Assembly (NCBI GenBank): GCA_016722465.1
Contig: JADKJC010000002.1
Location: forward strand, 572,501-636,500
Direction of reading: 5' to 3'
Source: Chitinophagaceae bacterium
GTDB lineage: Bacteria > Bacteroidota > Bacteroidia > Chitinophagales > Chitinophagaceae
DNA: 64,000 nt
Shown: in pieces, positions 45,543 to 54,974 of the stretch
How positions within the stretch are numbered: position 1 is the first letter of the stretch
Layout: each line of letters begins with the position of its first letter
The notes under the pieces: model-generated
What the model saw: only the letters and a program-made list of their open reading frames with translations
Databases searched by the model: none
Told to the model about the DNA's origin: nothing
Position numbers and translations under genes: made by a program

Positions 45543-47036
45543 CTACCGGCTGTAATTGGGCGCTTCTTTAGTGATCGCAATATCATGTGCATGGCTTTCC
45601 CTCATACCAGCATTGGTGATCTTGATAAAAGTGGCCCCCTGCAACGCTTTAATATTTACAGCACCGCAATAACCCATCCCTGCTTTCAATCCACCGGTAT
45701 ATTGATGTACTACTTCTCTCAATGGACCTTTGAACGCAACACGCCCTTCAATACCTTCGGGTACAAATTTTTTGATGTCATCTTCGGGATCCTGGAAATA
45801 CCGGTCGCTGCTGCCCTGGGCCATCGCACCCAGTGAACCCATTCCACGGTATTGCTTAAATCTTCTGCCTTCATAAATAATTGTTTCGCCGGGACTTTCT
45901 TCTGTGCCTGCAAATACATTGCCCATCATCACACAACTGGCACCGGCAGCCAATGCTTTTACCATATCACCGGTGTAACGGATACCTCCATCGCTGATGA
46001 TACCCACGTTCTTATTTTTTAATGCCGCCGCCGCTTCCATCACAGCAGTAATCTGCGGAACACCGGTACCTGCAACAATTCTTGTAGTACAGATTGAGCC
46101 CGGGCCAATACCCACTTTCACAGCATCGGCTCCTGCATCGGCCAGGGCTTTTGCGCCTGCACCTGTACCAACATTCCCGGCAATCACCTGTAGTCCTTTG
46201 GATGTCTTCTTCACCGCTTTCAATGTATCAATCACGCCTTTGGTGTGCCCGTGTGCACTGTCCAGGCAGATGACATTTACCCCGGCGGCATGCAGGGCTG
46301 CCACTCTTTCCAATGTGTCTTTTGTAATACCTACGCCTGCACCTACCAGCAATCTTCCAAAGGAATCTTTGATCGCATGCGGATAACTTTTCAATTTCAG
46401 GATATCACCAAATGTTACCAGGCCTATCAATACCCCCGCCTTGTTTACCACCGGTAATTTTTCAATTTTATTTTTTTTGAAGATCAGTTCTGCTTTTTTG
46501 AGATCAGTGCCTTCAGGTGCAGTGATGAGGCCTTCCTTTGTCATCACGGAACTCACTTTGTCTTTGTAATGTGTTTCAAAGCGAAGGTCACGGTTGGTGA
46601 GGATGCCTACCAATTTATGCTGACCATCGACAATGGGAATACCCCCGATCCTGTTTTCTCTCATCAGCCTTACTGCTTCGCCAATAGTAGCATCGGGACT
46701 AAGGGTTACAGGATCCAATATCAAACCATTCTCACTTCGCTTTACTTTTTTTACCTGGTCGGCCTGCTTTTCAATACTCATGTTTTTGTGGAGGATACCG
46801 AGGCCGCCTTCTCTTGCCAAAGCAATGGCCAGTGAAGCTTCTGTTACGGTATCCATGGCTGCACTCAGCATGGGCACATTCAGCCTGATCGTTTTGGTAA
46901 GCTGTGCACTGATGTCCACATCACGTGGCAGCACCTGTGAATATGCTGGTTGCAACAGCACATCATCAAATGTTAAACCTTCAATGAAATGATTACGGGG
47001 AGTTTTTGCCGAGGGGGAGTTTTTTATTGTTGCCAT
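45543..47036 (-). CDS. guaB: IMP dehydrogenase
   Basis: Catalyses the NAD-dependent step from IMP to XMP in guanine nucleotide synthesis. About 497 residues from ATG 47036 (MATIKNSPSAKTPRNHFIEGLTFDDVLLQP). The TIM barrel is interrupted by a CBS pair (about 100-220: GEAVRLMRENRIGGIPIVD and KIEKLPVVN). The catalytic cysteine is in GPGSICTTRIVAGTGVPQ, the flap in YRGMGSLGAM. Complete and ordinary. Confidence 0.97.
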   Translation of the reverse strand: MATIKNSPSAKTPRNHFIEGLTFDDVLLQPAYSQVLPRDVDISAQLTKTIRLNVPMLSAAMDTVTEASLAIALAREGGLGILHKNMSIEKQADQVKKVKRSENGLILDPVTLSPDATIGEAVRLMRENRIGGIPIVDGQHKLVGILTNRDLRFETHYKDKVSSVMTKEGLITAPEGTDLKKAELIFKKNKIEKLPVVNKAGVLIGLVTFGDILKLKSYPHAIKDSFGRLLVGAGVGITKDTLERVAALHAAGVNVICLDSAHGHTKGVIDTLKAVKKTSKGLQVIAGNVGTGAGAKALADAGADAVKVGIGPGSICTTRIVAGTGVPQITAVMEAAAALKNKNVGIISDGGIRYTGDMVKALAAGASCVMMGNVFAGTEESPGETIIYEGRRFKQYRGMGSLGAMAQGSSDRYFQDPEDDIKKFVPEGIEGRVAFKGPLREVVHQYTGGLKAGMGYCGAVNIKALQGATFIKITNAGMRESHAHDIAITKEAPNYSR

Positions 47037-47156
47037 GTGCAAAGGTAATTAACCGGCGTATTCTAAAAAAACCGGATGCAAATTAATTTATGATTAAACC
47101 TTTAATACATCATTCCATCCTAAGCTCCGTACATTTACTTCCACAAACCATATCAG

Positions 47157-49157
47157 ATGAAGAAAGTATCTCTTGCCATCGTTGTTTTCTTTTCCATCAG
47201 CATTATACTATCATCATTCAGCGAAAAAGAGGGGCTCAATTTTAGAATGCCCTGGAAAGTTGCCGGCCTAACTGAACGACAGGCCGCTGCCCACCTGCTG
47301 GACAGGTTTACTTTTGGTGCCACCCCCGGGGAAATTGATGAAGTGGTAAAAACAGGACTGGAAAAATGGTTTAGCCAGCAACTCGATGGCAAACTAAATG
47401 ATGACTCACTCAACAACCGCCTCAAAGAATATGATGCGCTTGGCATGAGCAACCAGCAAATCATCAATACATTTCCAAGGCAGGCTAAAATCGTAAAGAA
47501 TGCAATTGACGAAGGCCTGATCAATAAAGACTCAATAGACAAGTCGGATAAGGCAGCCTACCGCAGCATGATCGATGATTATATGCTCAAAAAAGGATAC
47601 CGCAGGGAGCAGGAATTGTACCGCCAGTTTGCCAATCAAAAAATATTATCAGCTGCCTACAGCAACAACCAGCTGCAACAGGTGCTCACTGAGTTCTGGT
47701 ACAATCATTTCAATGTATCTGCCACAAAAAATGACTGTTCACAATTCATTCCTGCTTACGAACGGGATGTGATCAGGCCGAACACAACAGGCAAATTTGG
47801 CGACCTGCTGCTGGCTACTGCACAATCACCCGCTATGTTGTTTTACCTGGATAATTTTAACAGCACCGGTATGAACGAAGCCATGGAAGTAAGGCAGCTA
47901 AAGCGGCAACAGCAGGTGGAAGAAACAACAAAAGCCGCAATGGAAGGCATAACAGAGGAGGAAAAAGCGAAGCTGATGGAACAAATAAAGAACCGAAAAA
48001 AGAACCTCGGCCTCAATGAAAACTATGCAAGAGAAATAATGGAGTTGCACAGCCTGGGTGTGGATGGCGGCTATACACAGGCAGATGTAACCGAAGCGGC
48101 CAAAGTACTCACCGGTTGGACAGTTTATCCGCTGGAAGGTCTTGGCCCATCAAATTTTGCAAGAAAGCTCATCGACAAGTTTGGCGAAGACAACCTTATA
48201 AAAAAAGGCTTTGTACACAAGGGTGATTTTTTCTTTGCCTTGAACCGTCATGATGACAAAGAGAAAACCGTGCTGGGCAAAACATTTTCGGCCGGAGGCG
48301 GTTATGATGAAGGTGTTGAACTCATCAATATGCTGGCACATCATCCTTCTACAGCAAAGTTCATCTCTAAAAAATTAGCAGTACGTTTTGTAAGTGACAA
48401 TCCTCCCCAGTCACTGATCGATAAGATGGCCGCTTCCTTCACAAAAAATGACGGCAACATCAAACAGGTACTCATCACAATGGTATCATCGCCGGAGTTC
48501 TGGCAAAAAGAAGCATTGAGAGAAAAAACAAAATCACCATTTGAATTGGTCATCAGCACCGTCCGTTCATTAGATGCCAATGTAGACCAGCCATTCATGC
48601 TTTACCAGTGGGCAAAAAAAATGGGACAGCAATTATATTACTACCAGGCCCCAACCGGCTTCCCGGATAAAGGTCAATACTGGATCAACACCGGATCGTT
48701 GCTCAACCGTATGAAATTTGGGTTGGCGTTTGCAGCACAAAAAATACCCGGCGTTAGTTTTAACCTGGCAGCACTTAACAATAATCATGAGCCCGAAAGC
48801 GCTATGGAAGCATTGAAAGTGTACAGCAGGGTCATGATGCCGGAAAGAAATGTGGATGCCACCATCAAAAGACTGGAACCAATGGTGAATGACCCCGCCC
48901 TTCAGCAAAAAGTAGAGGAAGCTGCAGGAAAAGCGGTTCCCAACAATGATGCCGCCGCCATGATAGACACTGGCGATAACGAAAACAGTATGGAAGGAAA
49001 AAGCAATACAAAGATGAGTGAAGAAAAATTGGCCCGCCAGATGCTTCGTAAAAAAGGTGCTGCCGACATGAACACACCATTGCTGGCAGGTAATAACAGT
49101 ATGCTGGCACAGGTAGTGGGGATTATTATTGGTTCACCGGAGTTTCAAAGGAGATGA
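47157..49157 (+). CDS. DUF1800 protein
   Basis: 666-residue exported protein (signal MKKVSLAIVVFFSISIILSS). DUF1800 motifs: AAHLLDRFTFGATPGEIDEVVKTGLEKWFSQQL, LTEFWYNHFNVSATKN, NLGLNENYAREIMELHSLGVDGGYTQADVTEAAKVLTGW, DDKEKTVLGKTF and ISKKLAVRFVSDNPPQSLIDKM. A charged, coiled insertion (about 240-275) precedes the ENYAREIMEL motif. DUF1800 and DUF1501 genes are nearly always paired; the biochemical role is unknown. The next gene starts 40 bases downstream. Confidence 0.93.
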   Translation: MKKVSLAIVVFFSISIILSSFSEKEGLNFRMPWKVAGLTERQAAAHLLDRFTFGATPGEIDEVVKTGLEKWFSQQLDGKLNDDSLNNRLKEYDALGMSNQQIINTFPRQAKIVKNAIDEGLINKDSIDKSDKAAYRSMIDDYMLKKGYRREQELYRQFANQKILSAAYSNNQLQQVLTEFWYNHFNVSATKNDCSQFIPAYERDVIRPNTTGKFGDLLLATAQSPAMLFYLDNFNSTGMNEAMEVRQLKRQQQVEETTKAAMEGITEEEKAKLMEQIKNRKKNLGLNENYAREIMELHSLGVDGGYTQADVTEAAKVLTGWTVYPLEGLGPSNFARKLIDKFGEDNLIKKGFVHKGDFFFALNRHDDKEKTVLGKTFSAGGGYDEGVELINMLAHHPSTAKFISKKLAVRFVSDNPPQSLIDKMAASFTKNDGNIKQVLITMVSSPEFWQKEALREKTKSPFELVISTVRSLDANVDQPFMLYQWAKKMGQQLYYYQAPTGFPDKGQYWINTGSLLNRMKFGLAFAAQKIPGVSFNLAALNNNHEPESAMEALKVYSRVMMPERNVDATIKRLEPMVNDPALQQKVEEAAGKAVPNNDAAAMIDTGDNENSMEGKSNTKMSEEKLARQMLRKKGAADMNTPLLAGNNSMLAQVVGIIIGSPEFQRR

Positions 49158-49197
49158 TAAGCCCTGTTGATTTTTTAATTTCTAATTTTCAATTTCT

Positions 49198-50457
49198 ATG
49201 TCTTCCCGTAAAGCATTTTTAAAACAAGCCGGCCTTGCCCTTTTTAGCATAGGTGTTGGGGGTGTACCCACTTTTATTGCCCGTGCAGCCAACAGCAATA
49301 AGCTGTTGGGCCCTTATAAAAAAAATAAAGTATTGGTCTTCATTTTCCAGCGTGGTGCCATGGACGGACTGATGGCTGTAACACCATTCACCGATACCTA
49401 TTTAAAAGCTGCCAGGCCAACCCTGTTTATGGATGCAGCAAAAAGCGGCACTAATAAACCACTCATCGACCTCGACGGACGTTTTGGCCTTCATCCTTCC
49501 ATGGCAGCATTTGAAAAATTATTCAGAGAGAAGAGGCTGGCCATTGTGCATGGCATGGGTTCACCCAATAATACCAGAAGCCATTTTGATGCACAGGATT
49601 ATATGGAAAGCGGCACGCCATTCAATAAAGGCACCGCCAGCGGCTGGCTTAACAGGGCTGCCGGTTTACTGGGCCATGATGCCACTCCATTCCGTGCAGT
49701 AAGTTTAACAAGCGCCATGCCCCGTTCTTTTTATGGCGACAACGAAACGATTGCCATCAGCAACCTGCAGGACTTTTCATTGCCCGGCAAAAACCCTTCT
49801 GTGACCTTTGTGGCAAAAAGTTTTGAAGACCTGTATGATCAAACCACTTCTTCCCTGCTGAATAAAACCGGAAAGGAGAGTTTTGATGCCATCAAAATGC
49901 TGAACAAAACCAACACAAAAAATTACCAGCCGGCTAACGGCGCACAATACCCCGGTTCGCCGTTGGGCAATGCATTGAAACAAATTGCCCAGCTCATCAA
50001 GATGGACGTGGGGCTTGAAATTGCATTTGCCGAAAGCGGTGGATGGGATACTCATTTTAACCAGGGAACGGACAATGGCGTATTTGCCCGTAACGTGGCC
50101 GACCTCAGCAACTGCATCGCCGCTTTTCATACCGACCTTGGAACACTGCAGGACGATGTTACCTTAATGACCACTACTGAATTTGGGCGTACTGTAAAAC
50201 AAAACGGCAGCAATGGTACCGATCATGGCCGTGCCAGTTGCTGCTTTATTGTGGGCAACAATGTAAATGGTGGTAAAGTGCATGGCAATGTACAACCACT
50301 GGCCACAGAAAATTTAGCCGATGGCCGTGACCTTGCTGTTACTACCGACTTCCGCAGCATCTTTAGTGAAGTGGCCGATAAACATTTGCAGATTAATAAT
50401 GACAATGCATTATTTCCGGAATGGAAAGGAGAAAAGATCGGTGTAATGAAAGCATAA
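49198..50457 (+). CDS. DUF1501 protein
   Basis: 419 residues. An N-terminal signal with a Tat-like run (SSRKAFLKQAGLALFSIGVGGVPTFIARA) precedes VLVFIFQRGAMDGLMAVTPF, FGLHPSMAAFEKLFREKRLAIVHGMG, RSHFDAQDYMESG, GGWDTHFNQG and MTTTEFGRTVKQNGSNGTDHG. These are the motifs of the DUF1501 family, whose fold is related to alkaline phosphatase/sulfatase. The usual Tat RR is replaced by RK. Partner of the DUF1800 gene in front; role unknown. Confidence 0.93.
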   Translation: MSSRKAFLKQAGLALFSIGVGGVPTFIARAANSNKLLGPYKKNKVLVFIFQRGAMDGLMAVTPFTDTYLKAARPTLFMDAAKSGTNKPLIDLDGRFGLHPSMAAFEKLFREKRLAIVHGMGSPNNTRSHFDAQDYMESGTPFNKGTASGWLNRAAGLLGHDATPFRAVSLTSAMPRSFYGDNETIAISNLQDFSLPGKNPSVTFVAKSFEDLYDQTTSSLLNKTGKESFDAIKMLNKTNTKNYQPANGAQYPGSPLGNALKQIAQLIKMDVGLEIAFAESGGWDTHFNQGTDNGVFARNVADLSNCIAAFHTDLGTLQDDVTLMTTTEFGRTVKQNGSNGTDHGRASCCFIVGNNVNGGKVHGNVQPLATENLADGRDLAVTTDFRSIFSEVADKHLQINNDNALFPEWKGEKIGVMKA

Positions 50458-50664
50458 TTGAGTATTGAAAATATCAGGGCTGTATGCATCTGATCATTTC
50501 GCTGCATTTGCTCCGGCTTTCACTTCAGGTCCGGCACAGTGCCATCGCACAAATCTTCACCATGCTTTACGCTCAATCCGGCAGCCCTTCAGCCGTTGAT
50601 ATTTTTTCAGCTGGTCCTCCACATTTATTTCACAACTTACAAACCCTGCCATTTGAAATATCTT

Positions 50665-51147
50665 TTGATATTAAAATATAAATTCCCCATACCTAAAGAA
50701 CAAACAAAAGACCTGGCAAAATTCCTTCAGCCTTTCCCCTATAAAATAAAAGAAATAGCATTTTGGTTAAGAGACATTGCCTGGTACCTGTATCCAACAA
50801 CGAACGAATTGATCTATGATAATTACAATGCGGTAGCATGGGGCTGTTCCATTACAGATAAGCTTGTCCATACACTTTGCACGATAGCGGTAGGCAGAAC
50901 AATCCACAATATCCATTTTGGGTTTTATTTTGGCAACCAGCTTAGCAACCCGGAAAAAAAATTACTCAGCAATGGCAACCAGTACCGCCATATCCTTGTA
51001 AAAAATAAAAAAGACTTCCCTAAAACTTATATGAAGCAACTGCTGAAAGAGGCATACGCCAATGCGCTGGTAAAAGTGCAGCACCCAAAAGAAATAAGGG
51101 AGGGGTTGGCGATCGTAAAATCTGTATCCGCCAATAAAAGGAAATAG
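50665..51147 (+). CDS. DUF1801-like protein
   Basis: About 160 residues. The frame is open from 50539, but the first 40 or so residues there are low quality and lack any family match, so I placed the start at a TTG (50665); it is uncertain. The core IKEIAFWLRDIAWYLYPTTNELIYDNYNAVAWGC to HFGFYFGNQLSNPEKKLLSNGNQYRHILVKN resembles the DUF1801/YdhG-like fold, and the end is basic. Cytoplasmic; function unknown. Between 50458 and 50664 I see no other gene. Confidence 0.65.
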   Translation: MILKYKFPIPKEQTKDLAKFLQPFPYKIKEIAFWLRDIAWYLYPTTNELIYDNYNAVAWGCSITDKLVHTLCTIAVGRTIHNIHFGFYFGNQLSNPEKKLLSNGNQYRHILVKNKKDFPKTYMKQLLKEAYANALVKVQHPKEIREGLAIVKSVSANKRK

Positions 51148-51178
51148 TTTTTCTTTGCAGCCACAACGGATAAAAATT

Positions 51179-51823
51179 ATGCTGCAACAGATCTCTCCCT
51201 ATTTTGGATACCTTGCTTCCCTCTGCCTTATCATTGCATTGCTGGTAAACAACGACCTGAAGTTCCGCTGGTACAATACGCTTGGCAATGTTTTCTTTAT
51301 CACTTACGCTATTATTCTCAGTGCGTTCCCTGTGCTGCTTACCAATCTTATACTACTTGGCATCAATGTGTACTACCTGGTAAAAATTTACCGCAGGCAG
51401 GAAAACTTTGACATGCTGGAATTTAACGGTGACGAAAAACTGGCACAGAAGTTTTTACAATTCTACCAGAAAGACATTGCTGCATATTTCCCGGAGTTTA
51501 AACAGGAAAGCATGCAGCAGAACCTGAACTTTGTAATCACCCGTGACCTTGTAATTGCTAATATGTTCAGTGCAAACATTTCAGCCAACGGTGATGCCAC
51601 TGTATCATTGAACTATACGCTGGAAAAATACAGGGATTACAAAGTAGGCACTTACATCTTTGAAAAAGAAAGAGATCATTTAATTGAAAAGGGCATCCAG
51701 CGGATCGTATACACCAAAGTGGTCAATAAAAACCACCGGCAGTTTTTAACAGTGATGGGATTTAAAAAAGAGATGATTGGCAGGGATGAATATTTTATTA
51801 AAAACTTAGTGACGGAATTGTGA
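51179..51823 (+). CDS. Membrane protein with YgjV-like N-terminus and GNAT-like C-terminus
   Basis: 214 residues from ATG 51179. Three N-terminal hydrophobic segments (LASLCLIIALLV, YNTLGNVFFITYAIILSAFPVLLTNLILLGINVYYLV) resemble the YgjV inner-membrane family. The rest (about 90-214: EKLAQKFLQFYQKDIAAYFPEF, VIANMFSANISANGDATVSLNYTLEKYRDYKVGTYIFE and QFLTVMGFKKEM) has the look of an acetyltransferase (GNAT) fold. The fusion suggests a membrane-anchored acyltransferase, but no catalytic residues can be assigned by eye. Confidence 0.65.
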   Translation: MLQQISPYFGYLASLCLIIALLVNNDLKFRWYNTLGNVFFITYAIILSAFPVLLTNLILLGINVYYLVKIYRRQENFDMLEFNGDEKLAQKFLQFYQKDIAAYFPEFKQESMQQNLNFVITRDLVIANMFSANISANGDATVSLNYTLEKYRDYKVGTYIFEKERDHLIEKGIQRIVYTKVVNKNHRQFLTVMGFKKEMIGRDEYFIKNLVTEL

Positions 51824-51891
51824 ATGGGTGCTTAATGAAAACCGTACCCTGCATTTTTACTATGGCAATCCCTTTTTATTGGCCAATATCA

Positions 51892-52935
51892 TTAAAGCTC
51901 AATCACTCTTTTCTCTTTACTGCTTTTTGCCGCCGCTTCAAGAATTGCCATTACATTAATGCCATCATCACCCGTTACCGGCATGGGTTTATTTTGAGTA
52001 ATGGCGTTGTACACCTCATCATAATAGTAATAATAATTGCCCGGCTCGGTGGTTATTTTTTCTTTGCTGATGATGCCTTCCTTATCGGTAAATAAATAAC
52101 CGCTTTCGCTATCAGGCTCTGTTCCCCAGCCGGTGATATTGGGCTGTATACCAGCCAGCAGATATGTTTCCTGTACATCTCCCCTGGTTTTAATGAATGA
52201 CCCTTTGGTTCCATGAAGTACAAATGCAGGCAGTGGTTCTCTTGAAAAAAAACCGGCTTTCAAACTCACCCGGCTGTTGGGATAATGCAATGACATTTCA
52301 AACCAGTCATCTACTATTGAGTGCTCACGGGTAATCCTTACATCTGCATAAACTGCCTGCGGCATTCCAAAGAGGCACAACGCCTGGTCTGTTAAATGTG
52401 GGCCCAGGTCATTCAGCAATCCTGCCCCCGGCAGATTGGCCTCTTTGTGCAACTTGGCACTCAACACCGGCCTGAAACGGTCAAAGCGAAGGGCAGCTTC
52501 TATTATATTTCCCAATTGTTTTGATTCAACAATTTTCCGGACGGTTTTAAAATCACTGTCCCACCTGCGGCTCTGGAATACACCGATTTTTCTGCCGGTC
52601 TTTTCTGCCAGCTGCTTTAATTCCACCGCTTCTGCAACCGTGGTGGTAAATGCTTTTTCAACAATCACATCTTTGCCGGCAAGCAATGCTGCTTTAGCAT
52701 ATTCGTAGTGGGTATAATTGGGGGTGTTTACAACAACCAACTGAATGCTCTCATCTGCCAGCAATGCTTCCATGGTTGGATAAGAGATGGTGCCGGGATA
52801 AATTTCGCTGATAAGTTGCTTGGTCCTTTCCCAGGCACCCACCAATTGAAACCCTTTATGCAGGTGAATGAACGGTGCATGAAAAACCTTGCCCGACATA
52901 CCGAATGATAATAAAGCTGTTCTGATTGGAGTCAT
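51892..52935 (-). CDS. Gfo/Idh/MocA-family oxidoreductase
   Basis: 347 residues. An N-terminal Rossmann fold begins IRTALLSFGMSGKVFHAPFI with VVNTPNYTHYEYAKAALLAGKDVIVEKAFTTTVAEAVEL, the usual EKP motif reading EKA. The C-terminal alpha/beta domain has GAGLLNDLGPHLTDQALCLFG with the conserved His. It oxidises or reduces a sugar, inositol or similar compound with NAD(P). Substrate unknown. Complete, with its own start ATG. Confidence 0.9.
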   Translation of the reverse strand: MTPIRTALLSFGMSGKVFHAPFIHLHKGFQLVGAWERTKQLISEIYPGTISYPTMEALLADESIQLVVVNTPNYTHYEYAKAALLAGKDVIVEKAFTTTVAEAVELKQLAEKTGRKIGVFQSRRWDSDFKTVRKIVESKQLGNIIEAALRFDRFRPVLSAKLHKEANLPGAGLLNDLGPHLTDQALCLFGMPQAVYADVRITREHSIVDDWFEMSLHYPNSRVSLKAGFFSREPLPAFVLHGTKGSFIKTRGDVQETYLLAGIQPNITGWGTEPDSESGYLFTDKEGIISKEKITTEPGNYYYYYDEVYNAITQNKPMPVTGDDGINVMAILEAAAKSSKEKRVIEL

Positions 52936-53061
52936 TTTGTACTATTTGTTTGATTAAGCAGAAAGGAGAACCACAATGGCACCATGACACAAAGAAAACG
53001 CCAAGGATGACTTTGAGATACTTCCTGTCTTTGTGCCGTTTTGATTTAAGATTCCAGGAGT

Positions 53062-54252
53062 TTATTCTGCATTGGTAGCACCCAGCAAAGCCATCATTGC
53101 GATGCCCAGTTCAATCGCATCTTCATCAATATTAAAAGTTGGGGTATGCACACCCGTGAACATCCCTTTTGCTGCATTGTAAGTACCCAGCCTGAAAAAA
53201 CAACCCGGTATTTTATGAGAGTAATAAGCAAAATCTTCGGCACCCATTCTCAATTCTGTTTCTTCCACATTGCCGGCGCCGATAAATGATTCCGCTTTCT
53301 TTCTTGCTGCAGCACTTAGTGGCACATCATTCAGCACAAAGGGATAACCCACATCAATTTTAATATCGATCTCTGCGCCCATACTTTCCACTAATTCCGT
53401 GGCCATCTTTTTTATTAACCCGTGTGCAGCAAAGCGCCACTCTTCATTCATCGCCCTGAAAGTGCCCATCATCTTAACTTCAGAAGGAATTACGTTAGTA
53501 GTATTGCCCCCCTGTATAGAAGTGATGGACAATACGGATGGATTGAAAGGGTTATTATTCCTGCTTACTATCTGTTGTAATGCCACCACTAAATTGGAAG
53601 CGATTAAAATTGTATCCGCCGTCAATTGCGGTGCGGCGGCATGTCCACCCTTCGCTTTGATAGTAATATAGATCTCATCCGCACTTGCCATTACCATTCC
53701 ACCCCTGAAACTTAATTTGCCTGTTGGTAAAGTGGTATGCACATGCAAGGCATAAATACTTTGTGGCGCCGGATTCTCCAGCACACCTTCTTTGATGAGT
53801 AAGCTGGCACCACCAGGATTCTTTTCTTCACCCGGCTGGAAAATTAATTTCACAGTACCTTCCCACGCTGATTTTAATTCACTTAAAATTTTTGCAGCAC
53901 CTAACAGGCAGGAAGTATGTACATCATGGCCACAGGCATGCATAATACCCGGCTTGGTAGATTTATAAGGAATATCGTTGGCTTCCAAAATAGGCAATGC
54001 ATCCATATCAGCCCTCAATGCCACTACCCTTTTTTCAGGATTTTTTCCTTTGATCAAACCAATAACACCCGTGGTTGCTTTTACCTCAAAAGGGATATTG
54101 AAGGAAGTTAATTTCTGTTGGATGAACCTGGACGTTTCAAACTCCACATAACTCAACTCAGGATTGGCATGAATATGATGGCGCACTTCAATAAACTCGG
54201 CAGCGTATTGTTTGGCCAGCGTTTTAATTTGCTGTTGTAAAAATTCACTCAC
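53062..54252 (-). CDS. M20-family amidohydrolase
   Basis: 396 residues. Metal-binding motifs of the M20D (N-acyl-amino acid amidohydrolase/carboxypeptidase) group: MHACGHDVHTSCLLGAAK, FQPGEEKNPGGASLL, and ALHVHTTLPTGKL. The lid domain (about 190-305: GHAAAPQLTADTILIASNLVVALQQIVSRN) and RMGAEDFAYYSHKIPGCFFRLG complete it. It probably cleaves N-acetyl or N-acyl amino acids or small peptides in the cytoplasm. Typical length. Confidence 0.93.
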   Translation of the reverse strand: MSEFLQQQIKTLAKQYAAEFIEVRHHIHANPELSYVEFETSRFIQQKLTSFNIPFEVKATTGVIGLIKGKNPEKRVVALRADMDALPILEANDIPYKSTKPGIMHACGHDVHTSCLLGAAKILSELKSAWEGTVKLIFQPGEEKNPGGASLLIKEGVLENPAPQSIYALHVHTTLPTGKLSFRGGMVMASADEIYITIKAKGGHAAAPQLTADTILIASNLVVALQQIVSRNNNPFNPSVLSITSIQGGNTTNVIPSEVKMMGTFRAMNEEWRFAAHGLIKKMATELVESMGAEIDIKIDVGYPFVLNDVPLSAAARKKAESFIGAGNVEETELRMGAEDFAYYSHKIPGCFFRLGTYNAAKGMFTGVHTPTFNIDEDAIELGIAMMALLGATNAE

Positions 54253-54303
54253 GGTAAAGTATTGGGTTTAAATTCCTGCTTGCTCTTTATAACTGATCAC
54301 CTG

Positions 54304-54762
54304 TCACTGATCACCCTCTTTATTCTTATCAGGCTTTATTTCTATTTTCTCAGGCACAATGTAAATGTTACCCAAAATGATTTTGTTTTTCAGAATTTCC
54401 TTTCTCATAGCCTCCGCTTCAGACTTCTCCACATAATTGCCAAATTTCAGTTTGATATATGGGGGTTGAAAACTCATGTACACTTTCTGATCGGGATATC
54501 GCTGCAGTAACTGTGCCCTTACTTTCATTGCCAGCGGGCGGTCGTTGGTACTTAATACAATCAGCCGGTAGCCCTTGCCCAATTTTGTTGCTAATGCCAG
54601 GGCTTCATTAAAAGTCGCTTCTTTTTTTGCCAGTTCATCCAGGCGGCTGTCTTTTATAACAGTTAGTTTACCTCTATTGACAGAATCTGCCACGGCGGTA
54701 CTTTGTGCATTGACGGTGATTCCTATAAAACCCAATAAAATGATAGCAGCTATTTTTTTCAT
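54304..54762 (-). CDS. Exported SPOR-like protein
   Basis: 152 residues with signal peptide (MKKIAAIILLGFIGITVNAQ). The C-terminal part (about 65-140: GYRLIVLSTNDRPLAMKVRAQLLQRYPDQKVYMSFQPPYIKLKFGNYVEKSEAEAMRKEI) has the repeat pattern of a SPOR peptidoglycan-binding domain. Separated by 51 bases from the M20 gene on the same strand, perhaps cotranscribed. Role in cell division or envelope is possible. Confidence 0.85.
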   Translation of the reverse strand: MKKIAAIILLGFIGITVNAQSTAVADSVNRGKLTVIKDSRLDELAKKEATFNEALALATKLGKGYRLIVLSTNDRPLAMKVRAQLLQRYPDQKVYMSFQPPYIKLKFGNYVEKSEAEAMRKEILKNKIILGNIYIVPEKIEIKPDKNKEGDQ

Positions 54763-54974
54763 GATGATTGATTTGTCAAAAACCGTTCCTTTCTGTTCCC
54801 TGCAAAAATATTGCTTTTACGCACTAACAATATTAAAGAAAATACAATTATAATGAGGTTTTGAGGGCAGTTTGAATATCATTACCGGCTCAGCCGGCAA
54901 AGGTATTCAAAAGGGACCGTAAAGACCCTTTTAGCCGCTCACTACTGTTGAAACAACAGCAAATCACTTCAAAT

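Noticed and set aside
50458..50664. Small ORFs after the DUF1501 gene
   Set aside because: Low-quality translations with no signal or family features; most likely spacer.
52978..53037. GGCACC/TGTGCC-type inverted repeat before the M20 gene
   Set aside because: Pairing is poor (several mismatches) and it may be chance; not annotated as a repeat.
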